From Cupriavidus pinatubonensis (GTDB taxonomy: Bacteria > Pseudomonadota > Gammaproteobacteria > Burkholderiales > Burkholderiaceae): a stretch of DNA of 64,000 nucleotides. Made by a program: the position numbers and the translations under genes. The notes below the pieces were generated by a model. The model searched no databases. It was not told where the DNA came from and worked only from the letters and a program-made list of their open reading frames with translations. Where the stretch lies: positions 3,162,001 to 3,226,000 of the forward strand of contig NZ_CP080767.1 in assembly GCF_019602855.1 (NCBI RefSeq), written 5' to 3'. Below are positions 1 through 11,399 of this stretch, one piece after another (within the stretch, counting starts at the first letter, position 1; every line of letters begins with the position of its first letter).

Positions 1-469
1 CATTGCGGTGATCGAGCATCGCCGCGAGCGTGGTCGACTTGCCCGAGCCCGTGGCGCCGGTCACGATCACCAGGCCGCGCTTGGACATGACGATCTCGTG
101 AAGCGTGGGCGGCAAGTCAAGGTCCGACACCGACGGAATGCGCGTGTTGATGGTCCGCACCACCATGCCGGCCTTGCCCTGCTGGATAAAGGCCGATACG
201 CGGAAGCGGCCGGCCTTGGGCGCCGAGATGGCGAAGTTGCATTCACGGCTGTCGTCGAACTCCTTGACCTGGCGCTCGTTCATGATCGAACGCACCAGGC
301 CCAGCGCCTGCGTAGGATTCAGCGGCTGCTGCGAGACGGGCGTGATCTTGCCATCGACCTTGATAGCCGGCGGAAAGTCGGAGGTGATGAACAGGTCCGA
401 CCCGCGGTTGCTCACCATAAGCTCGAGCAGGTCGTTGATGTACTTGGCGGCGGATTCGCGGTCGAGCAT
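1..469 (-). CDS. pilU: PilU, type IV pilus retraction ATPase (3' part missing)
   Basis: This is the N-terminal 156 residues of a PilT/PilU-family hexameric ATPase; the rest lies beyond the window edge. The family powers retraction of type IV pili at the inner-membrane base. Visible features are the N-terminal PAS-like region with SDLFITSDFPPAIKVDGK (about residues 24-41) and a Walker A motif GATGSGKSTT near residue 143. The start ATG at 469 is preceded by AGGA about 7 bases away. It follows pilT by 85 bp on the same strand, the usual pilT-pilU order. PilU rather than a second PilT is inferred from this order and from sequence differences to its neighbour; the diagnostic C-terminus is not visible. 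Confidence 0.9.
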   Translation of the reverse strand, partial: MLDRESAAKYINDLLELMVSNRGSDLFITSDFPPAIKVDGKITPVSQQPLNPTQALGLVRSIMNERQVKEFDDSRECNFAISAPKAGRFRVSAFIQQGKAGMVVRTINTRIPSVSDLDLPPTLHEIVMSKRGLVIVTGATGSGKSTTLAAMLDHRN

Positions 470-554
470 GGCGTGGTCCTGCTGAATGGACGAATTGGGC
501 GGATGGAGCGGAACGGCGGCCGCGCGCACGGCGCGGCACGGCACGGCGCGGGAC

Positions 555-1598
555 TCAGCCCATGAAGGCGTCCGGGTTCTTGGCGATGGCGCGCGCGTCG
601 CTGTAGCTGATCAGGCTGCGCTTGATCAGGTCCGACAGGCACTGGTCCAGCGTCTGCATGCCCAGGCCGCTGCTGGTCTGCATCATCGAGTACATCTGTG
701 CAATCTTGTTCTCGCGGATCAGATGGCGGATCGCGGGCGTGGCGATCATGATCTCGTGCGCCGCGGTACGGCCATTGCCGTCGCGCGTCTTGAGCAGCGT
801 CTGCGAGATCACCGCCTCGAGCGATTCGGACAGCATTGTGCGCACCATGTCCTTCTCTTCGGGCGGGAACACGTCTACCACACGGTCGATGGTCTTGGCC
901 GCGGAACTCGTGTGCAGCGTGCCGAAAACCAGGTGGCCGGTTTCCGCCGCGGTCAGCGCGAGGCGGATGGTTTCAAGATCGCGCAATTCGCCGACGAGGA
1001 TCACGTCCGGGTCTTCACGCAGTGCCGAACGCAGCGCGTTGGCAAACGAATGCGTGTGCGGACCGAGTTCGCGCTGGTTGATCAGGCTCTTCTTCGACTG
1101 GTGCACGAATTCGATCGGGTCTTCCACCGTGAGGATGTGGCCCATGTCGTTTTCGTTGCGGTGATCGACCATTGCCGCGAGCGTGGTCGACTTGCCCGAG
1201 CCGGTCGGCCCGGTCACCAGCACCAGGCCACGCGGCTTCATGCACAGGTCGGCGAACACCGCCGGCGCGCGCAGCTCTTCAAGCGTGAGAACCTTCGAGG
1301 GAATCGTACGGAACACCGCGGCCGCGCCGCGTTGCGTGTTGTAGGCGTTGACCCGGAAACGCGACAGGCCGCCGATCTCAAACGAGAAATCGATCTCGAG
1401 CCGTTCTTCGTAAACCTTGCGCTGGGAGTCGCTCATGATGTCGTACACCATGGCGTGGACGTCCTTGTGCGCCATGGACGCGACATTGATGCGCCGCATG
1501 TCGCCGTGGATACGTACCATCGGCGGCATGTCCGCCGAGAGATGCAAATCGGACGCCTTGTTCTTGACTGCGAAAGCCAATAGCTGCGCGATGTCCAT
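555..1598 (-). CDS. pilT: PilT, type IV pilus retraction ATPase
   Basis: 347 residues, the normal PilT length. PilT is a cytoplasmic hexameric ATPase that disassembles the pilus and so drives twitching motility. Visible motifs are SDLHLSADMPP near the N-terminus, Walker A GPTGSGKSTT (about residues 130-139), acidic boxes around REDPDVILVGELRD, HLVFGTLHTSSA, and the PilT-specific AIRHLIRENK motif near residue 290 that is needed for retraction. The ATG start is 78 bp from the divergent yggS start. It is followed by pilU, and the two are probably co-transcribed. The identification is secure. Confidence 0.97.
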   Translation of the reverse strand: MDIAQLLAFAVKNKASDLHLSADMPPMVRIHGDMRRINVASMAHKDVHAMVYDIMSDSQRKVYEERLEIDFSFEIGGLSRFRVNAYNTQRGAAAVFRTIPSKVLTLEELRAPAVFADLCMKPRGLVLVTGPTGSGKSTTLAAMVDHRNENDMGHILTVEDPIEFVHQSKKSLINQRELGPHTHSFANALRSALREDPDVILVGELRDLETIRLALTAAETGHLVFGTLHTSSAAKTIDRVVDVFPPEEKDMVRTMLSESLEAVISQTLLKTRDGNGRTAAHEIMIATPAIRHLIRENKIAQMYSMMQTSSGLGMQTLDQCLSDLIKRSLISYSDARAIAKNPDAFMG

Positions 1599-1629
1599 CT
1601 ATAATGACCCCACCCGATTAATTGTATGC

Positions 1630-1644
1630 AGTACTTTTAGTACT
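1630..1644. repeat. AGTACT-TTT-AGTACT dyad between pilT and yggS
   Basis: Two copies of the self-complementary hexamer AGTACT are separated by TTT in the 78-bp divergent intergenic region, giving a repeat that is both direct and inverted. The surroundings are T-rich on the plus strand. It could be a regulator site for the divergent promoters, but no known operator was recognised and 6-bp arms can arise by chance. Confidence 0.4.
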
Positions 1645-1676
1645 TCTTTTTACTTCTTCTGTATGTCCGCCGGATT

Positions 1677-2366
1677 ATGTCTGTAATTGCCGCCAACTTG
1701 CAAGCTGTGTACCGCGGCATCGCGGCGGCGGCACAACAAGCCGGAAGGACGCCCGAAGAGGTGGCGCTGCTGGCCGTTTCCAAGACTGTCGCGCCTGGCA
1801 TCGTGCGCGAGGCATTCGAGGCCGGACAGCGCGCTTTTGGCGAAAACTACGTGCAGGAAGGCGTGGAAAAGATCGTCGCGCTGGCCGACCTGCGCAGCCA
1901 GATCACATGGCATTTCATCGGGCCGCTGCAAAGCAACAAGACGCGTCTCGTCGCCGAGCATTTTGACTGGGTGCATGCGCTCGATCGCCTCAAGATCGCA
2001 CAACGGCTGTCGGAACAGCGCCCGGCCGGCATGGCGCCGCTGCAGGTCTGCATCCAGGTGAATATCAGCAACGAGGCAAGCAAGAGCGGCGTAGCCCCCG
2101 GCGAGGTGCCGGAACTGGCTCGCGCCGTAGCCGCCCTGCCCGGCCTGCGGCTGCGCGGGCTGATGGCGATTCCCGAACCGGCGACCGATCCTGCGGCACA
2201 GCGCGAGCCATTCACCGCCATGCGCAACCTGTTGCAATCGCTGCAGGCCGAAGGCCTGCAGCTCGACACCTTGTCGATGGGCATGTCGGGCGACATGAAC
2301 GCAGCGATCGCAGAAGGCGCCACCATCGTGCGCATCGGCACGGCCATTTTCGGCGCACGCGCTTGA
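1677..2366 (+). CDS. yggS: YggS family pyridoxal phosphate homeostasis protein
   Basis: 229 residues, typical for the PLPBP/YggS family of single-domain PLP-binding proteins that buffer pyridoxal 5'-phosphate and affect amino-acid and keto-acid pools. The PLP-binding lysine lies in LLAVSKT at residue 36, as in E. coli. Other family motifs are FGENYVQE, WHFIGPLQSNK, and near the C-terminus LSMGMSGD and VRIGTAIFG. Proline biosynthesis gene proC follows 45 bp downstream, the common yggS-proC pairing. No enzymatic activity is expected for the family. Confidence 0.95.
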   Translation: MSVIAANLQAVYRGIAAAAQQAGRTPEEVALLAVSKTVAPGIVREAFEAGQRAFGENYVQEGVEKIVALADLRSQITWHFIGPLQSNKTRLVAEHFDWVHALDRLKIAQRLSEQRPAGMAPLQVCIQVNISNEASKSGVAPGEVPELARAVAALPGLRLRGLMAIPEPATDPAAQREPFTAMRNLLQSLQAEGLQLDTLSMGMSGDMNAAIAEGATIVRIGTAIFGARA

Positions 2367-2411
2367 GCGCCACGACAGCATTTCCCTACACCATTCCAGC
2401 CAGAGACTGAC

Positions 2412-3248
2412 ATGCTCGACACCCTGACCTTCGGCTTCCTTGGCGGCGGCAATATGGCCACCGCGCTGATCAGCGGCCTGATCGCCCGCGGCGTGCCCGC
2501 CGGTTCGATCCGCGTGGTCGATCCGTTCCCCGATGCGCAGCAGCGCCTGGTGCGCGACCTGCGCGTGCATGTCGCCGGCGCACCCGACGCGGCGTTCGGT
2601 GGGTCCGACGTCCTGGTGCTGGCCGTCAAGCCACAGCAGTTCCGTGAAGCCGCCGCCAGCTTGCTGCCGCACCTGCCTGCGACTGGCGCCGGCAACCTGA
2701 TCATCAGCGTCGCCGCCGGGATTCGCCTGCAGGACATGGAGCGCTGGCTGGGCGGCCGCACGCGTCTGGTGCGCGCCATGCCGAATACGCCCGCACTGTC
2801 GGGCATGGGTATGACGGGCTTGGCCGCGCCCGCCGGACTATCGCAACACGATCGCGCGATTGCCTCCGCCGTGGCGGAAGCCGTGGGCAAGAGCGCATGG
2901 GTCGATGGCGATGAGCAGATCGACGCGGTTACGGCCATTTCGGGCAGCGGTCCGGCTTATGTGTTCTATTTCATCGAAGCGATGGAACGTGCGGCGACGG
3001 AACTCGGCCTGACCACGCAGCAGGGTCGCGAGCTTGCGGTGCAGACTTTCCTCGGGGCAGCCACGCTGGCCGGGCAATCGACGGAACCGGTCGCTACGTT
3101 GCGCGAGCGGGTGACATCCAAGGGTGGCACGACGTATGCGGCGCTCACTGCCATGGAAAGCGCTGGAATCGGCGATGCTTTCGTGCGCGCCATGCAGGCT
3201 GCAGCGGCGCGTGGGAAGGAGATGGGGGAAGAGTTCGGGAAGGATTGA
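2412..3248 (+). CDS. proC: Pyrroline-5-carboxylate reductase
   Basis: 278 residues. It catalyses the last step of proline synthesis, the NAD(P)H-dependent reduction of 1-pyrroline-5-carboxylate, in the cytoplasm. The N-terminal Rossmann fold is marked by FLGGGNMATALISG (residues 8-21). The C-terminal P5CR dimerisation domain carries the signature AISGSGPAYVFYFIEAM and ends with the substrate-binding region VTSKGGTTYAAL. It lies directly behind yggS and probably shares its transcript. proA, which acts two steps earlier, is 31 kb away in this window. Confidence 0.97.
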   Translation: MLDTLTFGFLGGGNMATALISGLIARGVPAGSIRVVDPFPDAQQRLVRDLRVHVAGAPDAAFGGSDVLVLAVKPQQFREAAASLLPHLPATGAGNLIISVAAGIRLQDMERWLGGRTRLVRAMPNTPALSGMGMTGLAAPAGLSQHDRAIASAVAEAVGKSAWVDGDEQIDAVTAISGSGPAYVFYFIEAMERAATELGLTTQQGRELAVQTFLGAATLAGQSTEPVATLRERVTSKGGTTYAALTAMESAGIGDAFVRAMQAAAARGKEMGEEFGKD

Positions 3249-3292
3249 GCGGGCGTTTAATCTGACAGGGCGCTCGCCATACAGCAGACCGG

Positions 3293-3324
3293 CTCCCCCC
3301 TCCCTTGTGAAGGGGAGAGGGGAG
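3293..3324. repeat. CT/AG-rich inverted repeat between proC and ubiA
   Basis: Arms CTCCCCCCTCCCTT and AAGGGGAGAGGGGAG pair with few mismatches around a GTG loop, followed by AAAA. It sits between the convergent proC and ubiA stop codons and may terminate both. A similar element of the same base composition lies at 58814-58839, so these look like members of a dispersed intergenic repeat family. Confidence 0.6.
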
Positions 3325-3329
3325 AAAAC

Positions 3330-4187
3330 CTAGCGGATCGCGTAGGCCACCGCGGTTCCCGCAAACACGCAGGCACCCAGCCAGTTGTTATGGCGAAACG
3401 CCGCAAAACACCGCATGCGATCCCGGTCGCGGATCAGCGTGTAGTGATAGCCGGCGCAAACCGCCGCAGCAGCCAGCCCCACCCAATACGGCCACCCCAG
3501 CGACAGCATCACGCCTGCCCAGCCCATCAGCACCAGGAACGCCGCGTAGCACAGCATGATCGCGGCCACATCAAAGCGGCCAAACGTGATGGCCGAAGTC
3601 TTGATGCCAATCAGCAGGTCATCGTCGCGGTCCACCATCGCGTAGGCCGTGTCATAGGCGACCGCCCAGAACACATTCGCCAGCAACATCACCCACGCCA
3701 CCAGCGGCACCTGATCCTGCACGGCCGCGAATGCCATCGGAATGCCGAAGCCAAACGCAATGCCGAGGTAAGCCTGCGGAATCGCGAAAAAGCGCTTGAA
3801 GAACGGATACGTGCCAGCTACCACGGCAGCCACCACCGCGAGCCATTTGGTCAGGCTGTTCAGCGGCAGGATCAGCGCGAATGCGATCAGCGCGAGCACG
3901 GCGGCAATCAGCACCGCTTCCCACGCCGCGATCTTTCCCGCGGTCAGCGGGCGTTCCTTCGTGCGTTTCACATGCTTGTCAAAATCGCGGTCGGCATAGT
4001 CGTTGATCGCGCAGCCTGCCGAGCGCATCAGGAACGTGCCGGCAAAGAAGATGCAGAACACGCTCAGCGCAGGTGGGCCACCGGCCGCCATCCACAGCGC
4101 CCACAGCGTGGGCCACAGCAGCAGCAGCGTGCCGATGGGCTTGTCGATGCGCACCAGGCGCGCATAGAGGGCTAGGCGTTCAGACAT
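3330..4187 (-). CDS. ubiA: 4-hydroxybenzoate polyprenyltransferase
   Basis: 285 residues from the ATG at 4187; an upstream in-frame TTG at 4256 would add 23 residues that do not look like UbiA. The enzyme attaches the polyprenyl chain to 4-hydroxybenzoate in ubiquinone synthesis. It is an inner-membrane protein with about eight or nine hydrophobic helices. The first Mg-prenyl-diphosphate motif NDYADRDFD lies at about residues 68-76 and the second is [14 protein letters not shown]. It begins 150 bp after dps, whose terminator lies between them, so it probably has its own promoter. Confidence 0.96.
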   Translation of the reverse strand: MSERLALYARLVRIDKPIGTLLLLWPTLWALWMAAGGPPALSVFCIFFAGTFLMRSAGCAINDYADRDFDKHVKRTKERPLTAGKIAAWEAVLIAAVLALIAFALILPLNSLTKWLAVVAAVVAGTYPFFKRFFAIPQAYLGIAFGFGIPMAFAAVQDQVPLVAWVMLLANVFWAVAYDTAYAMVDRDDDLLIGIKTSAITFGRFDVAAIMLCYAAFLVLMGWAGVMLSLGWPYWVGLAAAAVCAGYHYTLIRDRDRMRCFAAFRHNNWLGACVFAGTAVAYAIR

Positions 4188-4276
4188 GGGAGCTTGGGGG
4201 AAGGAAAGCAACACGGCGACAGCGGGGCGAGAGGAATCGGAGGAGCACGCGTTCAACGGACAGCGCCCATCGAACG

Positions 4277-4309
4277 AAAACGCGCCGCAGCCAGGACGGT
4301 TGCGGCGCG
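4277..4309 (-). terminator. Intrinsic terminator of dps
   Basis: Perfect 9-bp arms CGCGCCGCA/TGCGGCGCG surround an 11-base loop. On the minus strand the hairpin is followed by TTTT and lies 30 bp beyond the dps stop codon. Confidence 0.8.
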
Positions 4310-4337
4310 TTGGGGCAGCATGGGGATCAGATGGCCA

Positions 4338-4823
4338 TCAGGCCAGCATCGAGCGCAGCATCCACGCAGTCTTTTCGTGTGTCTGCATGCGCTGGGTCAG
4401 CAGGTCGGCCGACGGTTCGTCGCTGGCGGCATCGACCAGCGGGAAGATCGAGCGCGCGGTGCGCACCACGGCTTCCTGGCCTTCGACGAGCTTGCGGATC
4501 ATTTCGGTCGCTTCCGGCACGCCTTCCTCTTCCTGGATCGACGATAGACGCGCGTATTCCTTGTAGGTGCCCGGAGCCGGATAGCCCAGCGCGCGGATGC
4601 GCTCGGCGATGGAATCGACGGCCAGCGCCAGTTCGTTGTACTGCGTCTCGAACATCAGATGCAGCGTGTTGAACATGGGACCCGTCACGTTCCAGTGGAA
4701 GTTATGGGTCTTGAGGTAGAGGGTGTAGGTGTCAGCCAGCAGCTTCGACAGGCCTTCCGCGATCTTCTTGCGGTCCTTGTCGGAAATGCCGATGTTCACG
4801 CTCATCTCATTCTTCTTTGCCAT
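4338..4823 (-). CDS. dps: Dps-family DNA-binding ferritin-like protein
   Basis: 161 residues from the ATG at 4823, which has GGAG upstream; a longer reading from 4901 adds an unrelated stretch. Dps dodecamers oxidise and store iron, consume hydrogen peroxide and coat DNA. The ferroxidase region is visible as [17 protein letters not shown] and the following FETQYNELA with the distal acidic residues. The N-terminus is lysine-rich (MAKKNE, SDKDRKK), the part that binds DNA in other Dps proteins. oxyR lies immediately upstream on the same strand, which fits peroxide control. A promoter candidate is listed at 4911-4940. Confidence 0.93.
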   Translation of the reverse strand: MAKKNEMSVNIGISDKDRKKIAEGLSKLLADTYTLYLKTHNFHWNVTGPMFNTLHLMFETQYNELALAVDSIAERIRALGYPAPGTYKEYARLSSIQEEEGVPEATEMIRKLVEGQEAVVRTARSIFPLVDAASDEPSADLLTQRMQTHEKTAWMLRSMLA

Positions 4824-4910
4824 GGTGATTACGCTCCGTTCGGAAAACTGGGAAAGCATGGGTCGCCGCCCAAGGGCAGCCCAACCCGCGCTGGGTGGCA
4901 TAACCCCGAC

Positions 4911-4940
4911 ATTATTGCATTACCATGCAAGCCCGGACAA
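4911..4940 (-). promoter_or_regulatory. Candidate sigma70 promoter of dps
   Basis: Minus-strand -35 TTGTCC (4935-4940), 18-bp spacer and -10 AATAAT (4911-4916), placing the start of transcription near 4904 and giving an 80-base leader. Upstream, around 4950-4970, the sequence is AT-rich (ATTGATATGTATGG), where an activator such as OxyR could bind, although no full OxyR consensus is visible. Confidence 0.4.
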
Positions 4941-5090
4941 ACCCCGAGGCAATTGATATGTATGGGTTTCTGGTGGCGGTGGTGATCGCGCCTGGCAGGC
5001 GCCCGCGCCCGATTTCCTGACTCTACGCGGCTGCAAGCAGGTCGCCGGCTACGCCGACGAAATAGCGGCGCCGCCAAGAACGACAACCCG

Positions 5091-6041
5091 TCAAGCCGCC
5101 TCAGCCAACTCCTTGGCATTCAACTTCCTGACCCCCGGCAATTCACACGCCGCCACCGCGTTCGCCAACGCCTCCATAGCTGGCAGCCGCGTAAAACTCT
5201 TCCGCCAGGCCAATACCACGCGCCGGTCAGGTACGGGCTCGGCAAACGGCACATAGGCCAGCATATCGCCCTTGGCCTTCATATCCGGCACAGACGTGCG
5301 CGGCAGCACGGTTATTCCTACGCCGCTCGCCACCATATGGCGAATGGTCTCGAGGGACGAGCCTTCAAACGTCTTCTGGATCCCGTCCGACGCCTGCGAG
5401 AAGCGCGACAGCTCGGGGCAAACGCCAAGCACATGATCACGGAAGCAATGCCCGCTACCAAGCAGCAGCATGGTCTGCTGCTTCAGCTCATCCGGATCAA
5501 CATGGCTGACCTGCGCAAGCTGGTGCCCGCGCGGCACGGCAACGACGAAAGGTTCGTCATAGAGCGGCCGCACAGTGAGACCGGAATCGGCAAACGGCTC
5601 AGCCATGATCGCGCAATCGATCTCGCCCTGCTTGAGCAGTTCGATCAGCTTGACCGTGTAGTTCTCCTGCAGCATCAGCGGCATCTGCGGTACGTTCTCG
5701 ATCATCTGCTTGACCAGGGCCGGCAGCAGGTACGGCCCGATCGTGTAGATCACACCGACTCGCAGCGGACCGGCCAGCGGGTCCTTGCCCTGTTTGGCAA
5801 TCTCGCGGATGGCCATGGTCTGTTCGAGCACGCGCTGGGCCTGGGCCACGATCTGCTCGCCGACGGAGGTCACGGAGACCTCCGAGGTGCCGCGCTCGAA
5901 GATCTGCACGTTGAGTTCGTCTTCCAGCTTCTTGATCGCCACCGACAGGGTCGGCTGCGATACGAAGCACGCTTCGGCAGCACGGCCGAAATGGCGCTCT
6001 CGCGCCACGGCGACGATGTACTTCAGTTCGGTGAGCGTCAT
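5091..6041 (-). CDS. oxyR: OxyR, peroxide-responsive LysR-type regulator
   Basis: 316 residues. The N-terminal winged helix-turn-helix (residues about 1-60, MTLTELKYIVAVARERHFGRA) is followed by a LysR substrate domain. The redox pair is visible in GSGHCFRDHVLGVC, two cysteines nine residues apart exactly like Cys199/Cys208 of E. coli OxyR, which form a disulphide on peroxide exposure. This separates it from other LysR proteins. dps is the next gene downstream. A near-consensus promoter lies at 6069-6097. Confidence 0.95.
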   Translation of the reverse strand: MTLTELKYIVAVARERHFGRAAEACFVSQPTLSVAIKKLEDELNVQIFERGTSEVSVTSVGEQIVAQAQRVLEQTMAIREIAKQGKDPLAGPLRVGVIYTIGPYLLPALVKQMIENVPQMPLMLQENYTVKLIELLKQGEIDCAIMAEPFADSGLTVRPLYDEPFVVAVPRGHQLAQVSHVDPDELKQQTMLLLGSGHCFRDHVLGVCPELSRFSQASDGIQKTFEGSSLETIRHMVASGVGITVLPRTSVPDMKAKGDMLAYVPFAEPVPDRRVVLAWRKSFTRLPAMEALANAVAACELPGVRKLNAKELAEAA

Positions 6042-6068
6042 GACTTATCAATGTGCGGTAGGCGATAG

Positions 6069-6097
6069 ATTTTACCTTCGATTCCCGAATCTGTCAG
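6069..6097 (-). promoter_or_regulatory. Promoter of oxyR with a dyad in the spacer
   Basis: Minus-strand -35 CTGACA (6092-6097), 17-bp spacer and -10 TAAAAT (6069-6074); the leader to the oxyR ATG would be about 21 bases. The spacer contains the dyad GATTC-CC-GAATC (6080-6091), well placed for a repressor or for autoregulation. Confidence 0.6.
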
Positions 6098-6151
6098 AAC
6101 GCCGCGCGAATGCGGCGAACAGGCCACTGCGTCGTCAAAAAGAGCCGTAGC

Positions 6152-8338
6152 TCAGGCCTTCAGGTAGTGCTCGCGCCCGCCGAGCCAGCGCGACAGATGC
6201 GCCTCCACCGCCTCAGGAAACTGCGCAAGCATCACCTGTGCGGCTTCCCGAGCATATTCGACGAGCCACGCATCGGTGTTCAGGTCGGCGAAGCGAAGCA
6301 TCGCTTCACCGGACTGTCGCGCACCGAGAAATTCGCCTGGCCCGCGGATATCGAGGTCGCGCCGCGCGATCTCGAAGCCGTCGGTCGTCTCGCGCATGGT
6401 CGCAAGGCGCTCGCGCGCCGTGGGCGACAGCGGCGCCTGGTACATCAGCAGGCAGACGGACTCCGCGGTGCCCCGCCCGACGCGGCCGCGCAACTGGTGG
6501 AGCTGCGCGAGGCCGAAACGCTCGGCATGCTCGATCACCATCAACGAGGCATTGGGTACATCTACGCCGACTTCGATCACCGTCGTCGCCACCAGCACCT
6601 GCAGGCGGTTGGCGCTGAAATCGTCCATCACGGACGCCTTCTCGGCCGGCGGCAGGCGGCCGTGGACCAGGCCGACGCGCAGGTCCGGCAGCGCGGCGAC
6701 CAGCGTTTCATAGGTTTCCACCGCGGTCTGGAGCTGCAGGGCTTCGCTTTCCTCGATCAGCGGGCAGACCCAGTAGACCTGGCGCCCTTCTGCGGCGGCA
6801 TGGTGGATACGGTCGATGACTTCGTCACGCCGCTCGTCATTGACCAGGCGCGTGACGATCGGCGTGCGGCCCGGCGGCAATTCGTCGATCACGGATACGT
6901 CGAGGTCGGCGTAATACGTCATGGCCAGCGTGCGGGGAATCGGCGTGGCCGACATCATCAGCTGGTGCGGGACGGTGTCCGGGGCAGTTTGAGCAGGCTC
7001 CGCGCTGCCGGCCTTGCCACGCAACGCCAGCCGCTGCGCGACGCCGAAGCGGTGCTGCTCGTCCACCACTGACAAGCCCAGCCTGGCGAAGCGCACGGTG
7101 TCCTGGATCAGCGCATGCGTGCCGATGGCTAGCCGCGCTTCCCCTGACTCCACGCGAGCCACGGCCTCGCGCTTCTCGCGCGCCTTGAGGCTGCCGGCGA
7201 GCCATACCACCGGCACGCCCAGCGGCTCGAGCCACGCCGACAGCTTGCGATAGTGCTGCTCGGCCAGGATTTCCGTCGGCGCCATGATCGCGGCCTGGTA
7301 GCCGGCGTCGATGGCCTGGCACGCGGCCAGCGCCGCGACGATGGTCTTGCCGCTGCCCACGTCGCCCTGCAGCAGACGGTGCATCGGGTGCTGCGCGGTC
7401 ATGTCGGCCGCGATTTCCTCGACGACGCGCTGCTGGGCGCCGGTCAGGCGGAACGGCAGTGCGGCCAGGAAGCGCGTGAGCAGGCCGCCTTCCTGCCGGG
7501 GCATCGATGGCGCGTTCTTTTCGCGCCGCGCCTCGTGGGCACGCCGCAAGGAAATCTGCTGAGCGAGCAGTTCATCAAACTTGATGCGCTGCCAGGCCGG
7601 ATGCGACCGGTCGGCCAGTGCCGCCTCGCTTTCCTGCGGTGGCGGCGTATGCAGCAGGCGCAGGGATTCGGCGAGCGGGCGCAGCTTTAGCTTTGCGACC
7701 GGGCCTTCGAGCACGGCGGGGGGCAGCGTCTCGGGCAAGGGCGTACGCGCTAGCGCGCCGGAGATGGCTTTGCGCAGATAGGCTTGCGAAATACCGGCCG
7801 TGGCGGGATAGACGGGCGTGAGCCGGTCTGGCAAGGGCTCATCCGGTGCGACCGGCCGCACCGTCGGGTGCACCATCTCGGCCCCGAAGAAGCCGCCGCG
7901 GACTTCGCCGCGCACGCGCAGGCGCACGCCCTCTTCCATCTGCTTGGTCTGGCTGCCGTAGAAATTCAGGAAGCGCAGCGTGAGTTCGCCGCTGTCGTCA
8001 GCGATCTTCACGACGAGCTGGCGACGCGGGCGGAACGTGACTTCATTGGAAATCACTTCGCCTTCGACCTGTGCCGGCTGGCCGAGCCCGGAGCGGCGGA
8101 TGGCTTCAGCGATCGGCATCAGCGTGGTTTCGTCCTCGTAGCGCATCGGCAGATGCAGCACGAGGTCGACGCTGCGCCGCAGCCCCATCTTGGCGAGCCG
8201 CGCGACGGCGGACGATGGCTTGCTGTCCTTGCCCGTCGCCTTGCTCCCAGCCTTGCCCGCTGCCTTGGCCTTCGCGGACGGCGCTGAGTCGGGGGCTTCG
8301 GCTTTGTCCTCGGTGGGTTCGGTGGCGGTTCCGGGCAT
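6152..8338 (-). CDS. recG: ATP-dependent DNA helicase RecG
   Basis: 728 residues from the ATG at 8338; the reading frame stays open far upstream but that part is antisense to queA. RecG reverses stalled replication forks and branch-migrates Holliday junctions. The N-terminal wedge/OB region is followed by helicase motifs: Walker A GDVGSGKT, motif II DEQH in VVDEQHRFGV, motif III MSATPIPRT, and motif VI around HQLRGRVGRG. The first 45 residues are Ala/Lys/Ser-rich low complexity, making the protein slightly longer than the usual 690 or so. It ends near the oxyR promoter region. Confidence 0.95.
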   Translation of the reverse strand: MPGTATEPTEDKAEAPDSAPSAKAKAAGKAGSKATGKDSKPSSAVARLAKMGLRRSVDLVLHLPMRYEDETTLMPIAEAIRRSGLGQPAQVEGEVISNEVTFRPRRQLVVKIADDSGELTLRFLNFYGSQTKQMEEGVRLRVRGEVRGGFFGAEMVHPTVRPVAPDEPLPDRLTPVYPATAGISQAYLRKAISGALARTPLPETLPPAVLEGPVAKLKLRPLAESLRLLHTPPPQESEAALADRSHPAWQRIKFDELLAQQISLRRAHEARREKNAPSMPRQEGGLLTRFLAALPFRLTGAQQRVVEEIAADMTAQHPMHRLLQGDVGSGKTIVAALAACQAIDAGYQAAIMAPTEILAEQHYRKLSAWLEPLGVPVVWLAGSLKAREKREAVARVESGEARLAIGTHALIQDTVRFARLGLSVVDEQHRFGVAQRLALRGKAGSAEPAQTAPDTVPHQLMMSATPIPRTLAMTYYADLDVSVIDELPPGRTPIVTRLVNDERRDEVIDRIHHAAAEGRQVYWVCPLIEESEALQLQTAVETYETLVAALPDLRVGLVHGRLPPAEKASVMDDFSANRLQVLVATTVIEVGVDVPNASLMVIEHAERFGLAQLHQLRGRVGRGTAESVCLLMYQAPLSPTARERLATMRETTDGFEIARRDLDIRGPGEFLGARQSGEAMLRFADLNTDAWLVEYAREAAQVMLAQFPEAVEAHLSRWLGGREHYLKA

Positions 8339-8364
8339 CGGTAATCGGGCGGGCGGAGAAATAA

Positions 8365-10692
<2,328 letters not shown>

Positions 10693-10875
10693 GCCGCGAA
10701 CTTTCCGACGCGGCGCGGTCGAATACCGGGCGACGGGTCTGTCGCGCATCTGCGCCAAGTCGCCCGCAACGCACCCCGAACAAACCCGGATTCCCGCCCT
10801 AGAATGCCAGGGCCGGCCTTGCACGGGTGATAGAATGGTCGATTACTTGAATGACTTTTGTGACGGAGAATCAAC

Positions 10876-11202
10876 GTGCTGATTTCTAACGCATTCGCCC
10901 AGACCGCCGGTGTCGGCGGCGCAGCGGGTGGCCTGATGAGCTTCCTGCCCATCATCCTGATGTTTGGCGTGCTGTGGTTCATCATGATCCGCCCGCAGAT
11001 GAAGCGCCAGAAGGAAGCCAAGGCAATGATGGAAGCACTGGCCAAGAACGACGAAGTCGTCACGGCCGGCGGCATCCTGGGCAAGGTCACCAAGGTGACC
11101 GACCAGTACGTGAGCCTGGAAATCGCCCCGGGCACCGAAATCACCGTGCAGAAGAACGCCGTGACCACGGTACTGCCGAAGGGCTCGCTGAAGTCGCTCT
11201 GA
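10876..11202 (+). CDS. yajC: YajC, Sec translocon accessory subunit
   Basis: 108 residues from a GTG start at 10876 with GGAG eight bases upstream. YajC is a small inner-membrane protein with one N-terminal transmembrane segment (about residues 19-38, SFLPIILMFGVLWFIMIRP) and a cytoplasmic domain; it joins SecDF at the Sec channel. The motif IRPQMKRQKEAKAM just after the membrane segment is typical. It lies between tgt and secD, the conserved order. Confidence 0.95.
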   Translation: MLISNAFAQTAGVGGAAGGLMSFLPIILMFGVLWFIMIRPQMKRQKEAKAMMEALAKNDEVVTAGGILGKVTKVTDQYVSLEIAPGTEITVQKNAVTTVLPKGSLKSL

Positions 11203-11262
11203 TTCCTGTTCGCGACACTGCCCTTTGTCTTGTTCCGGCGTGCCGCCTTGTGCATGCCCTGG

Positions 11263-11320
11263 CAGCCGCCTGATCAGCCCGAAGGCCTGTAAAGGACCCT
11301 TCGTGGCGGCCAGGCGGCTG
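11263..11320. repeat. Inverted repeat in the secD leader
   Basis: Perfect 10-bp arms CAGCCGCCTG (11263-11272) and CAGGCGGCTG (11311-11320) enclose 38 bases that hold a second small stem GAAGG/CCTTC (11281-11285, 11298-11302). There is no T-tract, so it is not a normal terminator. It lies in the 197-bp gap between yajC and secD and may shape the mRNA leader. Confidence 0.5.
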
Positions 11321-11399
11321 TTTGCCAACCGGTCCGGCCCCGACGGAGTGCCTCCAAGGCTCCCGGCGGACCCGCCAACCGCAGAATGACTGGCCAGAG

